Positions 41,215 through 51,062 are shown, counted from the first letter of the stretch. The stretch is 64,000 nt of DNA from Brachybacterium sp. P6-10-X1 (GCF_001969445.1 NZ_CP017297.1:2480001-2544000); one strand, 5' to 3'. Notes: generated by a model not told the origin, from the sequence alone. Program-made: numbers and translations.

Positions 41215-41503
41215 CCCGCAGCACCCGGCGCACCACACACCCCAGACCACCGCGCCCCCAGGGCACGACGCGCCCAGGGCCCGACGCGCCGACTCGTTCC
41301 ACCGATCCGCGTCAGACTCGGGCCGTATCAGTGGAACGGGAGCACACCATCGCGCGTCGCTGCCGGCGCCACCCGGCGCACCCGCAGCACCACACCCCCC
41401 TGACCACCACGCCCCCAGGGCGCGACGCGCCGACCCATTCCACCGATCCGCGTCAGACTCGGGCCGTATCAGTGGAACGGGAGCACACCATCGCGCGTCG
41501 CTG
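41215..41503. repeat. two tandem units of about 141 bp with an inner hairpin
   Basis: The 81-bp block 41282-41362 recurs at 41423-41503 with two mismatches, and the sequence before each is also related. Each block carries GTTCCACCGAT or ATTCCACCGAT pairing with ATCAGTGGAAC across 20 bp. After the second unit, 41519-41632 holds short CCCGAACCCGTCAG repeats up to the peptidase stop. The 594-bp gap 41039-41632 contains no gene. Confidence 0.85.
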
Positions 41504-41632
41504 TCGGTATCGTCCTGAGGCGCCCGAAGCGGTCGGGCCCTCGGCCGGCGTCGAGCTCGTCAGCCGACCCCATCGCCCGAACCCGTCAGCCCGAACCCGT
41601 CAGCCGAGCCCATCAGCCCGAGCCCGTCGATG

Positions 41633-43708
41633 TCAGCCCAGCGTCGCGGGCCGCTCCCAAGCTTCTCCGCGCACGTGCTCATCGAGGAACCCGAGGAAGG
41701 TCTCGTACCAGACCTGTGCGTTGCCCCTCCCCTGGATCCAGTGCCCCTCGTCGGGGAAGTACAGGTAGCGGTGTCGGGTGAGACCCTCGGCGTCGCGCGG
41801 GGTCGCGGAGAAGGCGTTCAGGTCGTACCAGAGGGCGTGTCCCTGGGCGATCGGGACGCGGTAGTCCTTGTCGCCGTGGATGACGAGCATCGGCACGACG
41901 ATGTCGGCCACGAAGTCACGGGGGTTGTAGTGCGCGTTCTGCTCCCGCATCGGCGGCTCCCAGGCCGCGTTGTCGGTGGTGCGCCCCATGCTCACGGTGT
42001 CCCACAAGGAGGCATGGGTGACGATGCAGCGGAAGCGGTCTGCGGTGTGCCCGGCCACCCAGTTGGCCATGTACCCGCCGTAGGAGCCGCCGGCGAAGGC
42101 CGTGCGTTCCGCGTCGATGTCCTCGCGCGCCACGGCGATGTCGGTCAGCGCCATGATGTCGGTGAACGGCGCCCCGCCCAGTTCGTGCTGGCCGCGATCG
42201 ATCATCGACTGGCCGTAGCCGGTGGAGATCGCCGGGTCCGGCAGCAGCACCGCATATCCGGCGTCCACGAAGGGGCCCGGGTTCCACCGGTAGGTCCAGG
42301 CGTTCCAGGACCCCCAGGGGCCGCCGTGGGCGAACACGACCAGCGGGTGCGGTCCCTCCCCCTCCGGCAGGCGCAACCAGGACCGCAGCGCCGTGCCGTC
42401 CTGCGCGGTCGCGCTGACCTCGGTGATCGCGCCCGGCTGGGCGACCGAGTCGGCCGGATTCGCCAGCTCCTGGATCTGCCCGGTCACCGGGTCGATGCGC
42501 ACGGGATACGGGGCGACCGAGATTCCGGAGGCCGACGCGATGACCACGCCCTGCGCGACCGAGGCCGAGAAGAAGGCGAGCTCCTGCTCGGGCCCGCCCG
42601 CGAGGCGGCGCGGCGCGGGGTCGTCGAGACCGCCGACCCACACGGAGCCGCGGCCGTGGTCGTCGCTGGTGGCGATCAGCGTGGAATCGTCGAGCCAGAC
42701 CGGGTCGACCCACTGGTCCAGCTCCGGCCACACGGGGCTCGAGGTCCCCGTGGCCAGATCGAGCAGCTCGACGCTCGTCGACAAGCTCGCCTCCCGGGTC
42801 CAGGTCCGGCCTCGACCGATCAGCGCCCGGGCGCCGTCGGGGCTGAACTCGCCGGGGCCGAACTCGATCTCCGCGGTCGCCTCGCGCAGCAGCCGCGGCG
42901 GCTGGGCACCGATGAGGTCCAACAGGTAGAGATCAGAGGTGGCGAGCAGGTCGCCGCGCGAGTCGGACATCGCGACCAGCGCGCGGGAACCGTCGCGGTC
43001 CACTGTCCAGTCCTCGAGGCGCCCGGGCGGCATCGTCACGTGGCGGAAGTGCAGCACCTGCTTGCGCGGGGCACCGTCGTCGGAGTCCTTGTCAGAGCCG
43101 TCCGAGGGTGTCTCGTCGGCCGTGCCCGTCGAGCCGGCGATCGTGGTCGCCTCGGCCCAGGAGAGGTCGGAGGGCAGGGCGGCCAGGGCGAGCACCGGGC
43201 GGGACGGTCCGAGATCGTGGTCCCAGGACCGGGTGGGAAAGCCTGCATGCAGGGCCGCCGTCACCTTCGCGTCCTCGCGGGTCGTCGAGAGTCGGGCGTG
43301 CTCGACCTCGTCGGAAGCCTGGGAGTGGACCTCGAGCTCGGCGATCAGATGACTGCCTGCCAAGCGCAGACCGCCGAAGCCACCGGGCCGGGCGGCGAGC
43401 TCTCGGGCCTCGCCGCGCGGGGGAAGGGCCCACAGCTGGGCGTCATCGGCCTCGGTGCCGTCCTCGCCCAGGCGCTTGGCGGTGAAGAAGGTGGTGCCGT
43501 CCTCGGCGGCGGCGACCGCGCCGATCGACGCCTCGCCCCGCGTCAGCGGCAGCAGACGATCCCCCTCGATCTCCACCAGCGCGGTGCGGTAGGCCGTGCC
43601 CTTCGCGGTCGTCGAGGCGACCTTCGCGAGGACCCTGCCCCCGTCCGTGGTCTCCAGCCCGGCGAGCCGGGACGCGTCCAACAGGGCTTCGATGCTCTCG
43701 GATGTCAT
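41633..43708 (-). CDS. S9 family prolyl oligopeptidase-type peptidase
   Basis: 691 residues: a beta-propeller-like N-terminal part (about 1-420) and a C-terminal alpha/beta hydrolase domain. The nucleophile is in FAGGSYGGYMANWVAG, the aspartate in VIHGDKDYRVP and the histidine in FPDEGHWIQG, in the S9 order. HGGPWGSWNAWTYRWNPGPF forms the oxyanion region. Acyl-aminoacyl-peptidase or dipeptidyl-peptidase activity is possible. A short acidic insert (DGSDKDSDDG) sits in the propeller. ATG 43708 begins the protein; no signal peptide. Confidence 0.9.
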   Translation of the reverse strand: MTSESIEALLDASRLAGLETTDGGRVLAKVASTTAKGTAYRTALVEIEGDRLLPLTRGEASIGAVAAAEDGTTFFTAKRLGEDGTEADDAQLWALPPRGEARELAARPGGFGGLRLAGSHLIAELEVHSQASDEVEHARLSTTREDAKVTAALHAGFPTRSWDHDLGPSRPVLALAALPSDLSWAEATTIAGSTGTADETPSDGSDKDSDDGAPRKQVLHFRHVTMPPGRLEDWTVDRDGSRALVAMSDSRGDLLATSDLYLLDLIGAQPPRLLREATAEIEFGPGEFSPDGARALIGRGRTWTREASLSTSVELLDLATGTSSPVWPELDQWVDPVWLDDSTLIATSDDHGRGSVWVGGLDDPAPRRLAGGPEQELAFFSASVAQGVVIASASGISVAPYPVRIDPVTGQIQELANPADSVAQPGAITEVSATAQDGTALRSWLRLPEGEGPHPLVVFAHGGPWGSWNAWTYRWNPGPFVDAGYAVLLPDPAISTGYGQSMIDRGQHELGGAPFTDIMALTDIAVAREDIDAERTAFAGGSYGGYMANWVAGHTADRFRCIVTHASLWDTVSMGRTTDNAAWEPPMREQNAHYNPRDFVADIVVPMLVIHGDKDYRVPIAQGHALWYDLNAFSATPRDAEGLTRHRYLYFPDEGHWIQGRGNAQVWYETFLGFLDEHVRGEAWERPATLG

Positions 43709-43816
43709 GACGCACCATCCTGTCACCGAGACGCGGTGGGGCGCAGGGTTTCGGGCAGGCGGTTCGGGCAGGTGGGAGGACGCGTTCGGGTGTTCGGGCA
43801 CCGATCTGCCGCGCCG

Positions 43817-43900
43817 GACACCCCGCGGGAGACAGCGCACCCCACGGGCGTCGATCGGCGCACCCCGCGGGCGTCGGTGCACCCCACGGGAGTCGATGGG
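43817..43900. repeat. about 20-23 bp imperfect tandem repeat (CACCCCRCGGG)
   Basis: Units containing CACCCCGCGGG or CACCCCACGGG followed by CGTCG or AGTCG begin near 43818, 43837, 43860 and 43880. They lie in the 602-bp gap 43709-44310 between the divergent S9 peptidase and the luciferase-like gene. Apart from these and the AT-rich promoter patch at 44161, I see nothing in the gap. Confidence 0.7.
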
Positions 43901-44160
43901 CGGGGTGATCGGCCGGTACGGCCCGGGCCGGATATCGCGAGGCATCACCCAGAACCCACGGTCCGACCCATCGGCCCGGCCGGACCCCACGGTCCGACGC
44001 GTCGAATGCACCACCCCTTTCCGACGCGTCAGACACCCTGGACGGCAGAATGCCCCCTCCGGCCGGCGCGCGCGGCGCGCGGGCGATCCCGGACGACGAG
44101 CGTCGCCCCGGACCGGCGGACGCGACGGGGATCACCACCGACTTGCGCCCGCGGCCCATC

Positions 44161-44178
44161 TAGTTTATTTTTGAACTA
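44161..44178. promoter_or_regulatory. AT-rich imperfect palindrome TAGTT-N8-AACTA
   Basis: TAGTT (44161-44165) and AACTA (44174-44178) are perfect inverted arms around an A/T-rich centre, the lowest-GC stretch in the neighbourhood, about 130 bp before the luciferase-like gene. It resembles sites of dimeric MarR or TetR regulators and may overlap the promoter. The regulator is not identified. Confidence 0.45.
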
Positions 44179-44310
44179 TCGATCGGATGAGGTCGTGGGC
44201 ACCGCTCCAGCGTGGACGAGCACCGGCTCCGTTGCACGGAGCCGCTCCGACACCGGAGCACCGCGCCACCGTCCTCTCCCGGTCACCGAGTCCTACCGCG
44301 AGGAGCCATC

Positions 44311-45468
44311 ATGCAGTTCGGAATCTTCACCATCGCCGACATCACGCCGGACCCCACCACCGGCAGGGTCCCCACCGAGAACGAGCGCCTGAAGTCCATG
44401 GTCGCCCAGGCGAAGCTCGCCGAAGAGGTGGGCCTGGACGTCTTCGCGGTCGGGGAGCACCACAACCCGCCCTTCGTGACCTCCTCCCCCACCACCACGC
44501 TGGCCTACATCGGCGCGCAGACGACAGACCTGATCCTCTCGACCGCGACCACGCTGATCACCACCAACGACCCGGTGAAGATCGCCGAGGACTACGCGAT
44601 GCTGCAGCACCTCACCGGGGGTCGCGTCGATCTCGTGATGGGCCGCGGCAACACCGGCCCGGTCTACCCGTGGTTCGGCCAGGACATCCGCAAGGGCGTC
44701 GAGATCGCGATCGAGAACTACGACCTGCTGCGTCGGCTCTGGACCGAGGACGTCGTGGACTGGGAAGGGAATTTCCGCACCCCGCTGCAGCAGTTCACCT
44801 CGACCCCGCGCCCGCTGGACGGCGTGGCGCCGTTCGTGTGGCACGGCTCGATCCGCTCCCCGCAGATCGCCGAGCAGGCCGCGTACTACGGCGACGGCTT
44901 CCTGCACAACAACATCTTCTGGCCCATGAGCCACACGGCGCAGATGGTCCAGCTGTACCGCGAGCGCTACGAGCACTACGGCCACGGCACCGCCAGCCAG
45001 GCCTACGTGGGTCTCGGCGGCCAGGCCTTCATGCGCAAGAACTCCCAGGACGCGGTCGACGAGTTCCGCCCCTACTTCGACAACGCCCCGGTCTACGGCG
45101 GCGGTCCCTCGATGGAAGACTTCACCCGCGCCACGCCGCTGACCGTCGGCTCCCCGGAGCAGGTCATCGAGCGCTACCTGTCCATGGCCGACAACGTCGG
45201 GGACTACCAGCGCCAGATGTTCCTCATGGATCACGCCGGCCTGCCGCAGAAGACGGTCATGGAGCAGATCGAGCTGCTGGGCACCGAGGTGGTCCCGGTG
45301 CTGCGCCGCGAACTGGAGGCCCGCAAGCCGGCCGACGTCCCCGAGGCTCCGACCCACGCGGGACGGGTCGCCGAGTCAGCATCACGACACGGGGCGTTCG
45401 ATGACGCCTACAAGTTCGAGACCGGTGACAACTGGACCGGCCTGCGCGCCGAGGACCCCCGCCGCTGA
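44311..45468 (+). CDS. LLM class flavin-dependent oxidoreductase (luciferase-like)
   Basis: 385 residues of the bacterial luciferase fold: MQFGIFTIADITPD, AEEVGLDVFAVGEHHNPPF, DPVKIAEDYAMLQHLTGGRVDLVMGRGN and LTVGSPEQVIERYL. This is the CE1758-type actinobacterial subfamily, which regularly pairs with an FMN reductase of the CE1759 type; that partner follows 72 bp downstream. It would use reduced flavin and oxygen on an unknown substrate. CGAGGAG ribosome site. Confidence 0.9.
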   Translation: MQFGIFTIADITPDPTTGRVPTENERLKSMVAQAKLAEEVGLDVFAVGEHHNPPFVTSSPTTTLAYIGAQTTDLILSTATTLITTNDPVKIAEDYAMLQHLTGGRVDLVMGRGNTGPVYPWFGQDIRKGVEIAIENYDLLRRLWTEDVVDWEGNFRTPLQQFTSTPRPLDGVAPFVWHGSIRSPQIAEQAAYYGDGFLHNNIFWPMSHTAQMVQLYRERYEHYGHGTASQAYVGLGGQAFMRKNSQDAVDEFRPYFDNAPVYGGGPSMEDFTRATPLTVGSPEQVIERYLSMADNVGDYQRQMFLMDHAGLPQKTVMEQIELLGTEVVPVLRRELEARKPADVPEAPTHAGRVAESASRHGAFDDAYKFETGDNWTGLRAEDPRR

Positions 45469-45540
45469 TCCGGACCGGCGTCGCGCGACCGGCGCCACCC
45501 ACCCGTCGTCCCTCGCCCCGCTCCCTGAGAGGATCTTCCC

Positions 45541-46236
45541 ATGACTGACACCGTCCGTCTCGTGGCCCTGTCCGCTGGACTGTCCACCCCCAGCTCCACC
45601 CGCATGCTCACCGACCAGCTCTCGCGGGCGACCGCCGCTGCTCTCGGCCGTGATGGCGCCGAGGTGGACGTGACGACGGTGGAGCTGCGCGAATACGCCC
45701 ACGACATCACCGACGCCCTGCTCACCCGCTTCCCGAGCGAGAAGCTGTCCATGGTGATCGAGTCGGTGCGCGCCGCCGATGCGGTCATCGCCGTCACGCC
45801 GGTGTTCAACGTCGGCCCCTCCGGTCTGTTCAAGACCTTCTTCGACGCCGTCGACGTCGACGTGTGGGCGGGCAAGCCGGTGCTGCTGGGGGCGACGGCG
45901 GGCACCGCCCGTCATTCCCTGGCGATCGACTACGCGATCCGGCCGATGTTCGGCTACCTGAAGGCGGAGGTCGTCCCGACGGTCGTCTTCGCCGCGTCGG
46001 CCGACTTCGGAGCCGATACCGAGGGGCAGGCCGACGAGCAGCCCCTGGGCGCGCGGGTGCGGCGGGCCGCCGCCGAGCTGGCCACGTTGCTGCGCGCCGG
46101 CACCGGTGCCGCCGCGGAGAGCGCCGAGGAGTCCGCCGACGCGGTCGGGTCCGAGGCCCCGGCCGCGTCCAGATCGACGCTGGATGCGGAGTTCTCCGAC
46201 TTCGTGCCGATGGGGACGCTGCTCGGCAAGCGCTGA
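45541..46236 (+). CDS. NADPH-dependent FMN reductase (CE1759-type), partner of the LLM oxidase
   Basis: 231 residues. Flavodoxin-like fold: VALSAGLSTPSSTRMLTDQL is the FMN phosphate loop and VIAVTPVFNVGPSGLFKTFFDAVD the isoalloxazine loop (usual TPxYxxSxSG form). It delivers reduced FMN to the LLM enzyme encoded just upstream in the same operon. A 40-residue Ala/Glu/Ser-rich insert lies before the last 20 residues. Followed by a strong terminator. Confidence 0.9.
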   Translation: MTDTVRLVALSAGLSTPSSTRMLTDQLSRATAAALGRDGAEVDVTTVELREYAHDITDALLTRFPSEKLSMVIESVRAADAVIAVTPVFNVGPSGLFKTFFDAVDVDVWAGKPVLLGATAGTARHSLAIDYAIRPMFGYLKAEVVPTVVFAASADFGADTEGQADEQPLGARVRRAAAELATLLRAGTGAAAESAEESADAVGSEAPAASRSTLDAEFSDFVPMGTLLGKR

Positions 46237-46270
46237 GGCGCGGAGTCGGCCCGCCGCTGCCCGCCTCAAC

Positions 46271-46313
46271 GCGACAGGCCCTGGCCCCTACCAAGGGGGC
46301 CAGGGCCTGTCGC
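46271..46313 (+). terminator. long hairpin terminator after the LLM operon
   Basis: Perfect 18-bp inverted arms (46271-46288 and 46296-46313; GCGACAGG... and ...CCTGTCGC) with a 7-base loop, 34 bp after the stop. The T-tract is poor (GTTCC), as is common for GC-rich actinobacterial terminators. It also faces the end of the minus-strand secreted protein. Confidence 0.85.
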
Positions 46314-46338
46314 GTTCCCGGTCCGTGCGCCCTTCCGG

Positions 46339-46725
46339 TCAGCTCGCGGAGCTCGGCGATTCCGGCGACTGAGCCGAGGGTGCCGTCTGGGCCGACGGTG
46401 CTGATGGGGCGGTCTGCGCCGAGACCGCGGATGGCGCGGAGACGGGCGAGGCGGGGGTCTGCGCCGAGACGGCGCTGCCGGCCGAGGTCATCGACTCCGC
46501 CGATGGTGCCTCGCCGGGATTCTGCGACGAGGGCTCATCAGCGCTGGCGGCGGAGACCGTGTCCGCACTGTCGGCGGTCGCGTCGGCGCTCACGTCCTGC
46601 TGCACCGCGACGGTCGGTTCGGCGGCAATGGCCGGCTCCCCGGCGGCCAGGGCGCTGGCGGCCCCGGGGGCGAGCACCGCCGCGGTGGTTCCGGCGGCCA
46701 CGGTCCAGATCGTCTTCGTCCGCAT
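46339..46725 (-). CDS. small secreted Ala/Ser-rich protein
   Basis: 128 residues. A Sec signal peptide (MRTKTIWTVAAGTTAAVLAPGAA, cut likely near ASALA) is followed by a low-complexity Ala/Ser/Thr/Pro region with repeated SAQTAPSAPSAQ units and no cysteine. No family is recognised; it could be a wall-associated or glycosylated spacer protein. ATG 46725 is set by GGAGGAGG 5 bp upstream. Confidence 0.6.
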   Translation of the reverse strand: MRTKTIWTVAAGTTAAVLAPGAASALAAGEPAIAAEPTVAVQQDVSADATADSADTVSAASADEPSSQNPGEAPSAESMTSAGSAVSAQTPASPVSAPSAVSAQTAPSAPSAQTAPSAQSPESPSSAS

Positions 46726-46824
46726 GGTGTCCTCCTCCATCGGCCCCGCGTGGGGCTCGGTCGTCGATGGTCCCAGAGAACCAGCCCTCGATGAGACGGA
46801 CCGAAGACGGCGATGAGAGGACTC

Positions 46825-48420
46825 TCAGACGGCGGCGAGCCCGTCCCGCCACTGCTCGTGCAGCGCGGTCAGCTCGGCAACCGTCTGCGGGTGCTCGGCG
46901 GCGACGTCGGCCGCCGCGGATTCATCGGCGTCCGGCGCCTCTGGCCCCATCGGCACGAGGGTGAGCCCGGAGCCGATGTCGGCGTGCTCGACGGCGAGCA
47001 GGTGATCGCGGTGCCCGGTGGCGGGGTCGACGTTGCGCAGCTTCCAGTCCGCGGTGCGCACGGCCCACTGGAAACCGGTGTCGAAGTGCAGCGCCTCGTG
47101 CCCGCCGACGTCCGCGGCCTCGGCGCCCGATGCCGCCTCGGCGCTCGATGCCGCCTCTTCGCCCGAGGCCGCCGCCGCGTCCCAGGCCGGCCTCAGGTCC
47201 AGTCCGTCGAAGGGGACGTCCGACGGGAGCTCTGCGCCGGCGGCGGCGGCGAACGTCGGCAGCAGGTCGAGGGCGGAGACCAGGGCCGTCGAACGTGCCC
47301 CGGCGGGGATCGTGCCGGGCCAGGAGACGAGGAAGGGCACCCGCACCCCGCCTTCGAGGAGGCTGTACTTGGTGCCGGCCAGCGGGGTGTTGTCCCCGTA
47401 GTTGCAGGTGGAGCCGCCGTTGTCGGTCAGGTAGACGACCAGGGTGTTCTCGCGTCGGCCGGTGGCCTCGAGGTGGTCGAGCAGCCGCCCGATCTCGCGG
47501 TCCATGATCTCGAGCTGGGCGAGGTAGTAGTCGCGGCCGTGCTCGAGGTGCGGGGAGATCGCCCCGTCGTACCAGTCGACGTACTCCCCGACCGCGGGAT
47601 CGAAGTCGTCGTGGCTGGGCAGGGCGCGGGCGGCGAGCTCGTCCTCGGGCAGCTGCCAGGCGAAATTGTGGACGGCGTTGTAGGCGACCAGGCAGAAGAA
47701 GGGATCCTCGGCGTACGGGTCGGCGCCGGCACGGCCCGTGGTCCCGACGCCGGCGGCGGCCCGGTCCGTGGTCCCGACGTCGGCACCGGCCCGGCCCGTG
47801 GCCCCGACGTCGGCACCGGTCGTCCTCCCGCTCGCCGCGCCGGGCCCCATGAAGTCGATCGCGCGATCGGTGAACTCAACGGTCAGGTGCTGCTCGCAGT
47901 CCACCTCGCGCCCGCCCTCGAGCAGGGGGCCGACGCCGTGGACCCCGCTCGCCTCCCCCAGCTCCGCCTCGGCGCCACGCGAGTGGTGCAGGTAGTGCAG
48001 GCGCCCCATGCTCTGCCCGGCGAGCCCGTACAGGGACGCATCGAAGCCGTGCTGGTCGGGGCAGGCGCGGTCGCCGGCCTGTTCAGGCCCGTAGTGGACC
48101 TTGCCGAAGTAGCCGGTGCGGTACCCGGCCTCCCCCAGGATCTCGGGCAGCACGGGCCGCTCGGCAGGGGGGAAGGCGGAGGTGTCGAACCATTGCGCAC
48201 CCCAGTGCTGCTGGTACGCGCCCGCGATCAGCCCGGCCCGGGAGGGGGAACAGATCGGGGCGGTGACATAGGCGTCCTCGAAGGTGGTGCCGGCCGCGGC
48301 GAGGCGATCCAGCTGCGGGGTGCGGGCATCCGGGCTGCCGCTCGCGGAGCGATCCCCATAGCCGTGGTCGTCGGAGACGATCAGCAGGATGTTGGGCCGG
48401 TCGGGGCGGGAGGTGGGCAT
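46825..48420 (-). CDS. sulfatase (formylglycine type)
   Basis: 531 residues. RPNILLIVSDDHGYGD holds the metal-binding aspartates (17-18) and PICSPSRAGL gives the CxPSR motif with C57, the residue oxidised to formylglycine. GKVHYGPEQ, HNFAW and YLTDNGGSTCNYGDN are further sulfatase stretches. Two low-complexity inserts break the usual sequence: residues about 201-230 (30-bp DNA repeat) and EEAASSAEAASGAEAADVGG near 450. No signal peptide, so probably cytoplasmic. It is divergent from a Gfo/Idh/MocA gene, suggesting sulfated sugar use. Confidence 0.9.
   Translation of the reverse strand: MPTSRPDRPNILLIVSDDHGYGDRSASGSPDARTPQLDRLAAAGTTFEDAYVTAPICSPSRAGLIAGAYQQHWGAQWFDTSAFPPAERPVLPEILGEAGYRTGYFGKVHYGPEQAGDRACPDQHGFDASLYGLAGQSMGRLHYLHHSRGAEAELGEASGVHGVGPLLEGGREVDCEQHLTVEFTDRAIDFMGPGAASGRTTGADVGATGRAGADVGTTDRAAAGVGTTGRAGADPYAEDPFFCLVAYNAVHNFAWQLPEDELAARALPSHDDFDPAVGEYVDWYDGAISPHLEHGRDYYLAQLEIMDREIGRLLDHLEATGRRENTLVVYLTDNGGSTCNYGDNTPLAGTKYSLLEGGVRVPFLVSWPGTIPAGARSTALVSALDLLPTFAAAAGAELPSDVPFDGLDLRPAWDAAAASGEEAASSAEAASGAEAADVGGHEALHFDTGFQWAVRTADWKLRNVDPATGHRDHLLAVEHADIGSGLTLVPMGPEAPDADESAAADVAAEHPQTVAELTALHEQWRDGLAAV
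47731..47820. repeat. in-frame 30-bp tandem repeat x3 inside the sulfatase
   Basis: Three 30-bp units (47731-47760, 47761-47790, 47791-47820) share CCGTGGTCCCGACG-type cores. On the coding strand they give three ten-residue units of the form GADVGTTGRA. The array lies between a conserved helix (TDRAIDFMG) and the PYAEDPFF strand, probably in a surface loop. Confidence 0.88.
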
Positions 48421-48458
48421 CGGGTGGGCTCCTCGCGGGCGGTGGTGTGCGGACGTGG

Positions 48459-48496
48459 ACGATGGTGTCAGGATGGACCGGGTACGCGACCATCGT
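48459..48496. promoter_or_regulatory. inverted repeat ACGATGGT-N22-ACCATCGT
   Basis: Perfect 8-bp arms (48459-48466, 48489-48496) in the 105-bp gap between the divergent sulfatase and dehydrogenase starts. The long spacer is unusual for one operator; it may be two half-sites. Low confidence. Confidence 0.35.
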
Positions 48497-48525
48497 GCAC
48501 CGACACACAGCAGGGAGAGGCAGCG

Positions 48526-49572
48526 ATGCCCCTGAAGATCATCCACGTCGGCCTCGGAGGATGGGGCGGCGACTGGGCGCGCCATGCGATCCCGCCGGTC
48601 CCCACCGTCGAGGTCGCCGCGATCGTCGACCCCGACCAGGAGACCCTGCGCGCGGTCCGCGCCGAGCTGGGACTGCCGGAGCACAGGGCCTTCCCGAGCC
48701 TGACCGGCGCGCTCGCCGCCGTGGAGGCCGATGCCGTGGTGATCACCGCTCCGGCCGTGACCCATGCGCCGCTCGCGCTCGAGGCCCTCGCCGCCGGCAA
48801 GCACGTGCTCGTCGAGAAGCCCTTCGCCACCTCGCTTAAGGACGCGGTCGAGGTCACCCGCCGCGCGGACGACCTGGGCCTCGTGCTGCAGGTCAGCCAG
48901 AACTACCGCAACTACCCGGCGCCGAGGACCGCGCAGCGCCTCCTCTCCGAGGGAGTTCTCGGGGAGCTCGCGGGGATCAGCATCGACTTCCGTCAGTGGG
49001 ACAACGACCGCCCGTTCGAGACCCACCCGCACTACCGGTTCCCACATCCGCTGCTCCACGACATGGCGATCCATCATGTCGATCTGCTCCGGAAGGTCAC
49101 CGGGCAGGAGGCCGTGCGCGTCTACACGAAGGTCTCCGACCCCTCCTTCAGCAAGTATGTCGAGGAGGCGTCGGCCGTCGTCACCATCGAGATGGCGGGC
49201 GGGCTCGTGGTCAGCTACCGCGGCAGCTGGCTCAGCCGCGGCGAGCCCACGCCATGGGCCGGGGCTTGGCGCATCACCGGCGAGGACGGCGAGTTGTTCT
49301 TCACCAGTCGCGGGGGCGGCGGCCCCGAGGCCGATCCGATCGCGAAGGACCACGTCACCCTGCGCCGGCCGGGCGGGCGACCGGAGCCGGTCGAACTCGC
49401 CCCGCAGGATCTCTACGGGCGTGCTGCCGGACTGGGGATCTTCGCCGACGCGATCGCGCACGGCACCGTCCCGGAAACGGCCGGCGCCGCGAATCTCGGC
49501 AGCCTCGCTCTGGTGGAGGCCGCGACCCGGTCCGCCGCGTCGGGACAGGTCGAAGAGGTCCGGGTGGTCTGA
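48526..49572 (+). CDS. Gfo/Idh/MocA family oxidoreductase
   Basis: 348 residues. Rossmann start KIIHVGLGGWGGDWARHAI, then IVDPDQETL, the ITAPAVTHAPLALEALAAGKHVLVEKPFA region with the EKP catalytic-side motif, and HDMAIHHVDLLRKVTG in the C-terminal domain. These enzymes use NAD(P) on sugars or inositols. Facing a sulfatase, it may act on desulfated sugars, which is inference. AGGGAGAGG ribosome site. Confidence 0.92.
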   Translation: MPLKIIHVGLGGWGGDWARHAIPPVPTVEVAAIVDPDQETLRAVRAELGLPEHRAFPSLTGALAAVEADAVVITAPAVTHAPLALEALAAGKHVLVEKPFATSLKDAVEVTRRADDLGLVLQVSQNYRNYPAPRTAQRLLSEGVLGELAGISIDFRQWDNDRPFETHPHYRFPHPLLHDMAIHHVDLLRKVTGQEAVRVYTKVSDPSFSKYVEEASAVVTIEMAGGLVVSYRGSWLSRGEPTPWAGAWRITGEDGELFFTSRGGGGPEADPIAKDHVTLRRPGGRPEPVELAPQDLYGRAAGLGIFADAIAHGTVPETAGAANLGSLALVEAATRSAASGQVEEVRVV

Positions 49573-49614
49573 AGGATCTCCGGGGCGAGGTGGCTGTGAG
49601 GCCGTCGACGCGGT

Positions 49615-50049
49615 TCAGCCCTCGGCGGCCTCGCGGACCCCGTCGAGCGTGAGGCGCAGCAGGCGCTGGAGCTCGACCTGCTCGGCCGGGCTCAGGTGCG
49701 AGACGGTGCGCGCATCGAGGGTGTCCCAGAGCCCGAGGACGCGCTCATGCGTGCGTTCGCCCTCGACGGTCAGGCGCACCTCGACCTGACGCCGGTTCTC
49801 CGTGCTGCGCTCCTTCGTGACCAGACCCTTCTTCTCCATGCGCTGGATCATGACCGTCATGGTGGGCGCGGTGACGTGCAGGATCTCGGCGAGCTCGGCC
49901 AGGGAGCGCGGACTCGACTCGGCCAGGAGCATCAGGGCCAGCTCCTGGCCCGGATACAGGCCCAGCGGCTGCAGCAGCTCTCCGGCCAGGGAACGGTGCT
50001 CGCGGGCGACGACGGGGATCAGGGCACTGACATTGCGTGGGACGGACAC
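49615..50049 (-). CDS. MarR family transcriptional regulator
   Basis: 144 residues. Winged helix at about 40-105: LGLYPGQELALMLLAE, SLAELAEILHVTAPTMTVMIQRMEKKGLVTKERSTENRRQVEVRLT, with the basic wing. It starts with GTG. A palindromic ATTAG-N4-CTAAT site lies 14 bp upstream, between it and the divergent NmrA-like gene, so it likely represses both. No redox cysteine is present. Confidence 0.9.
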   Translation of the reverse strand: MSVPRNVSALIPVVAREHRSLAGELLQPLGLYPGQELALMLLAESSPRSLAELAEILHVTAPTMTVMIQRMEKKGLVTKERSTENRRQVEVRLTVEGERTHERVLGLWDTLDARTVSHLSPAEQVELQRLLRLTLDGVREAAEG

Positions 50050-50063
50050 CTTGCCATCCTACA

Positions 50064-50077
50064 ATTAGTCGGCTAAT
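50064..50077. promoter_or_regulatory. MarR operator ATTAG-TCGG-CTAAT
   Basis: Perfect 5-bp arms around TCGG, 14 bp before the GTG of the MarR gene and 51 bp before the divergent NmrA-like gene. The TTAGNNNNCTAA form is common among MarR operators, and the patch is AT-rich against its surroundings. Confidence 0.75.
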
Positions 50078-50128
50078 ACTGGACGGTGCGGGGGTCGCCC
50101 GACTCCCGGGAACGGAAGGAGCACCACC

Positions 50129-51040
<912 letters not shown>

Positions 51041-51062
51041 CGATCCGGCGCCACGGCCCGGA

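Noticed and set aside
38963-41302. N-terminal extension of the radical SAM frame to more than 1100 residues
   Set aside because: It crosses the LexA box, promoter and two genes on the other strand; the MRW start at 38962 matches the family.
41063-41503. Possible CRISPR array
   Set aside because: Units are directly adjacent with no unique spacers, period 29 bp or about 141 bp, and no cas genes in the window.
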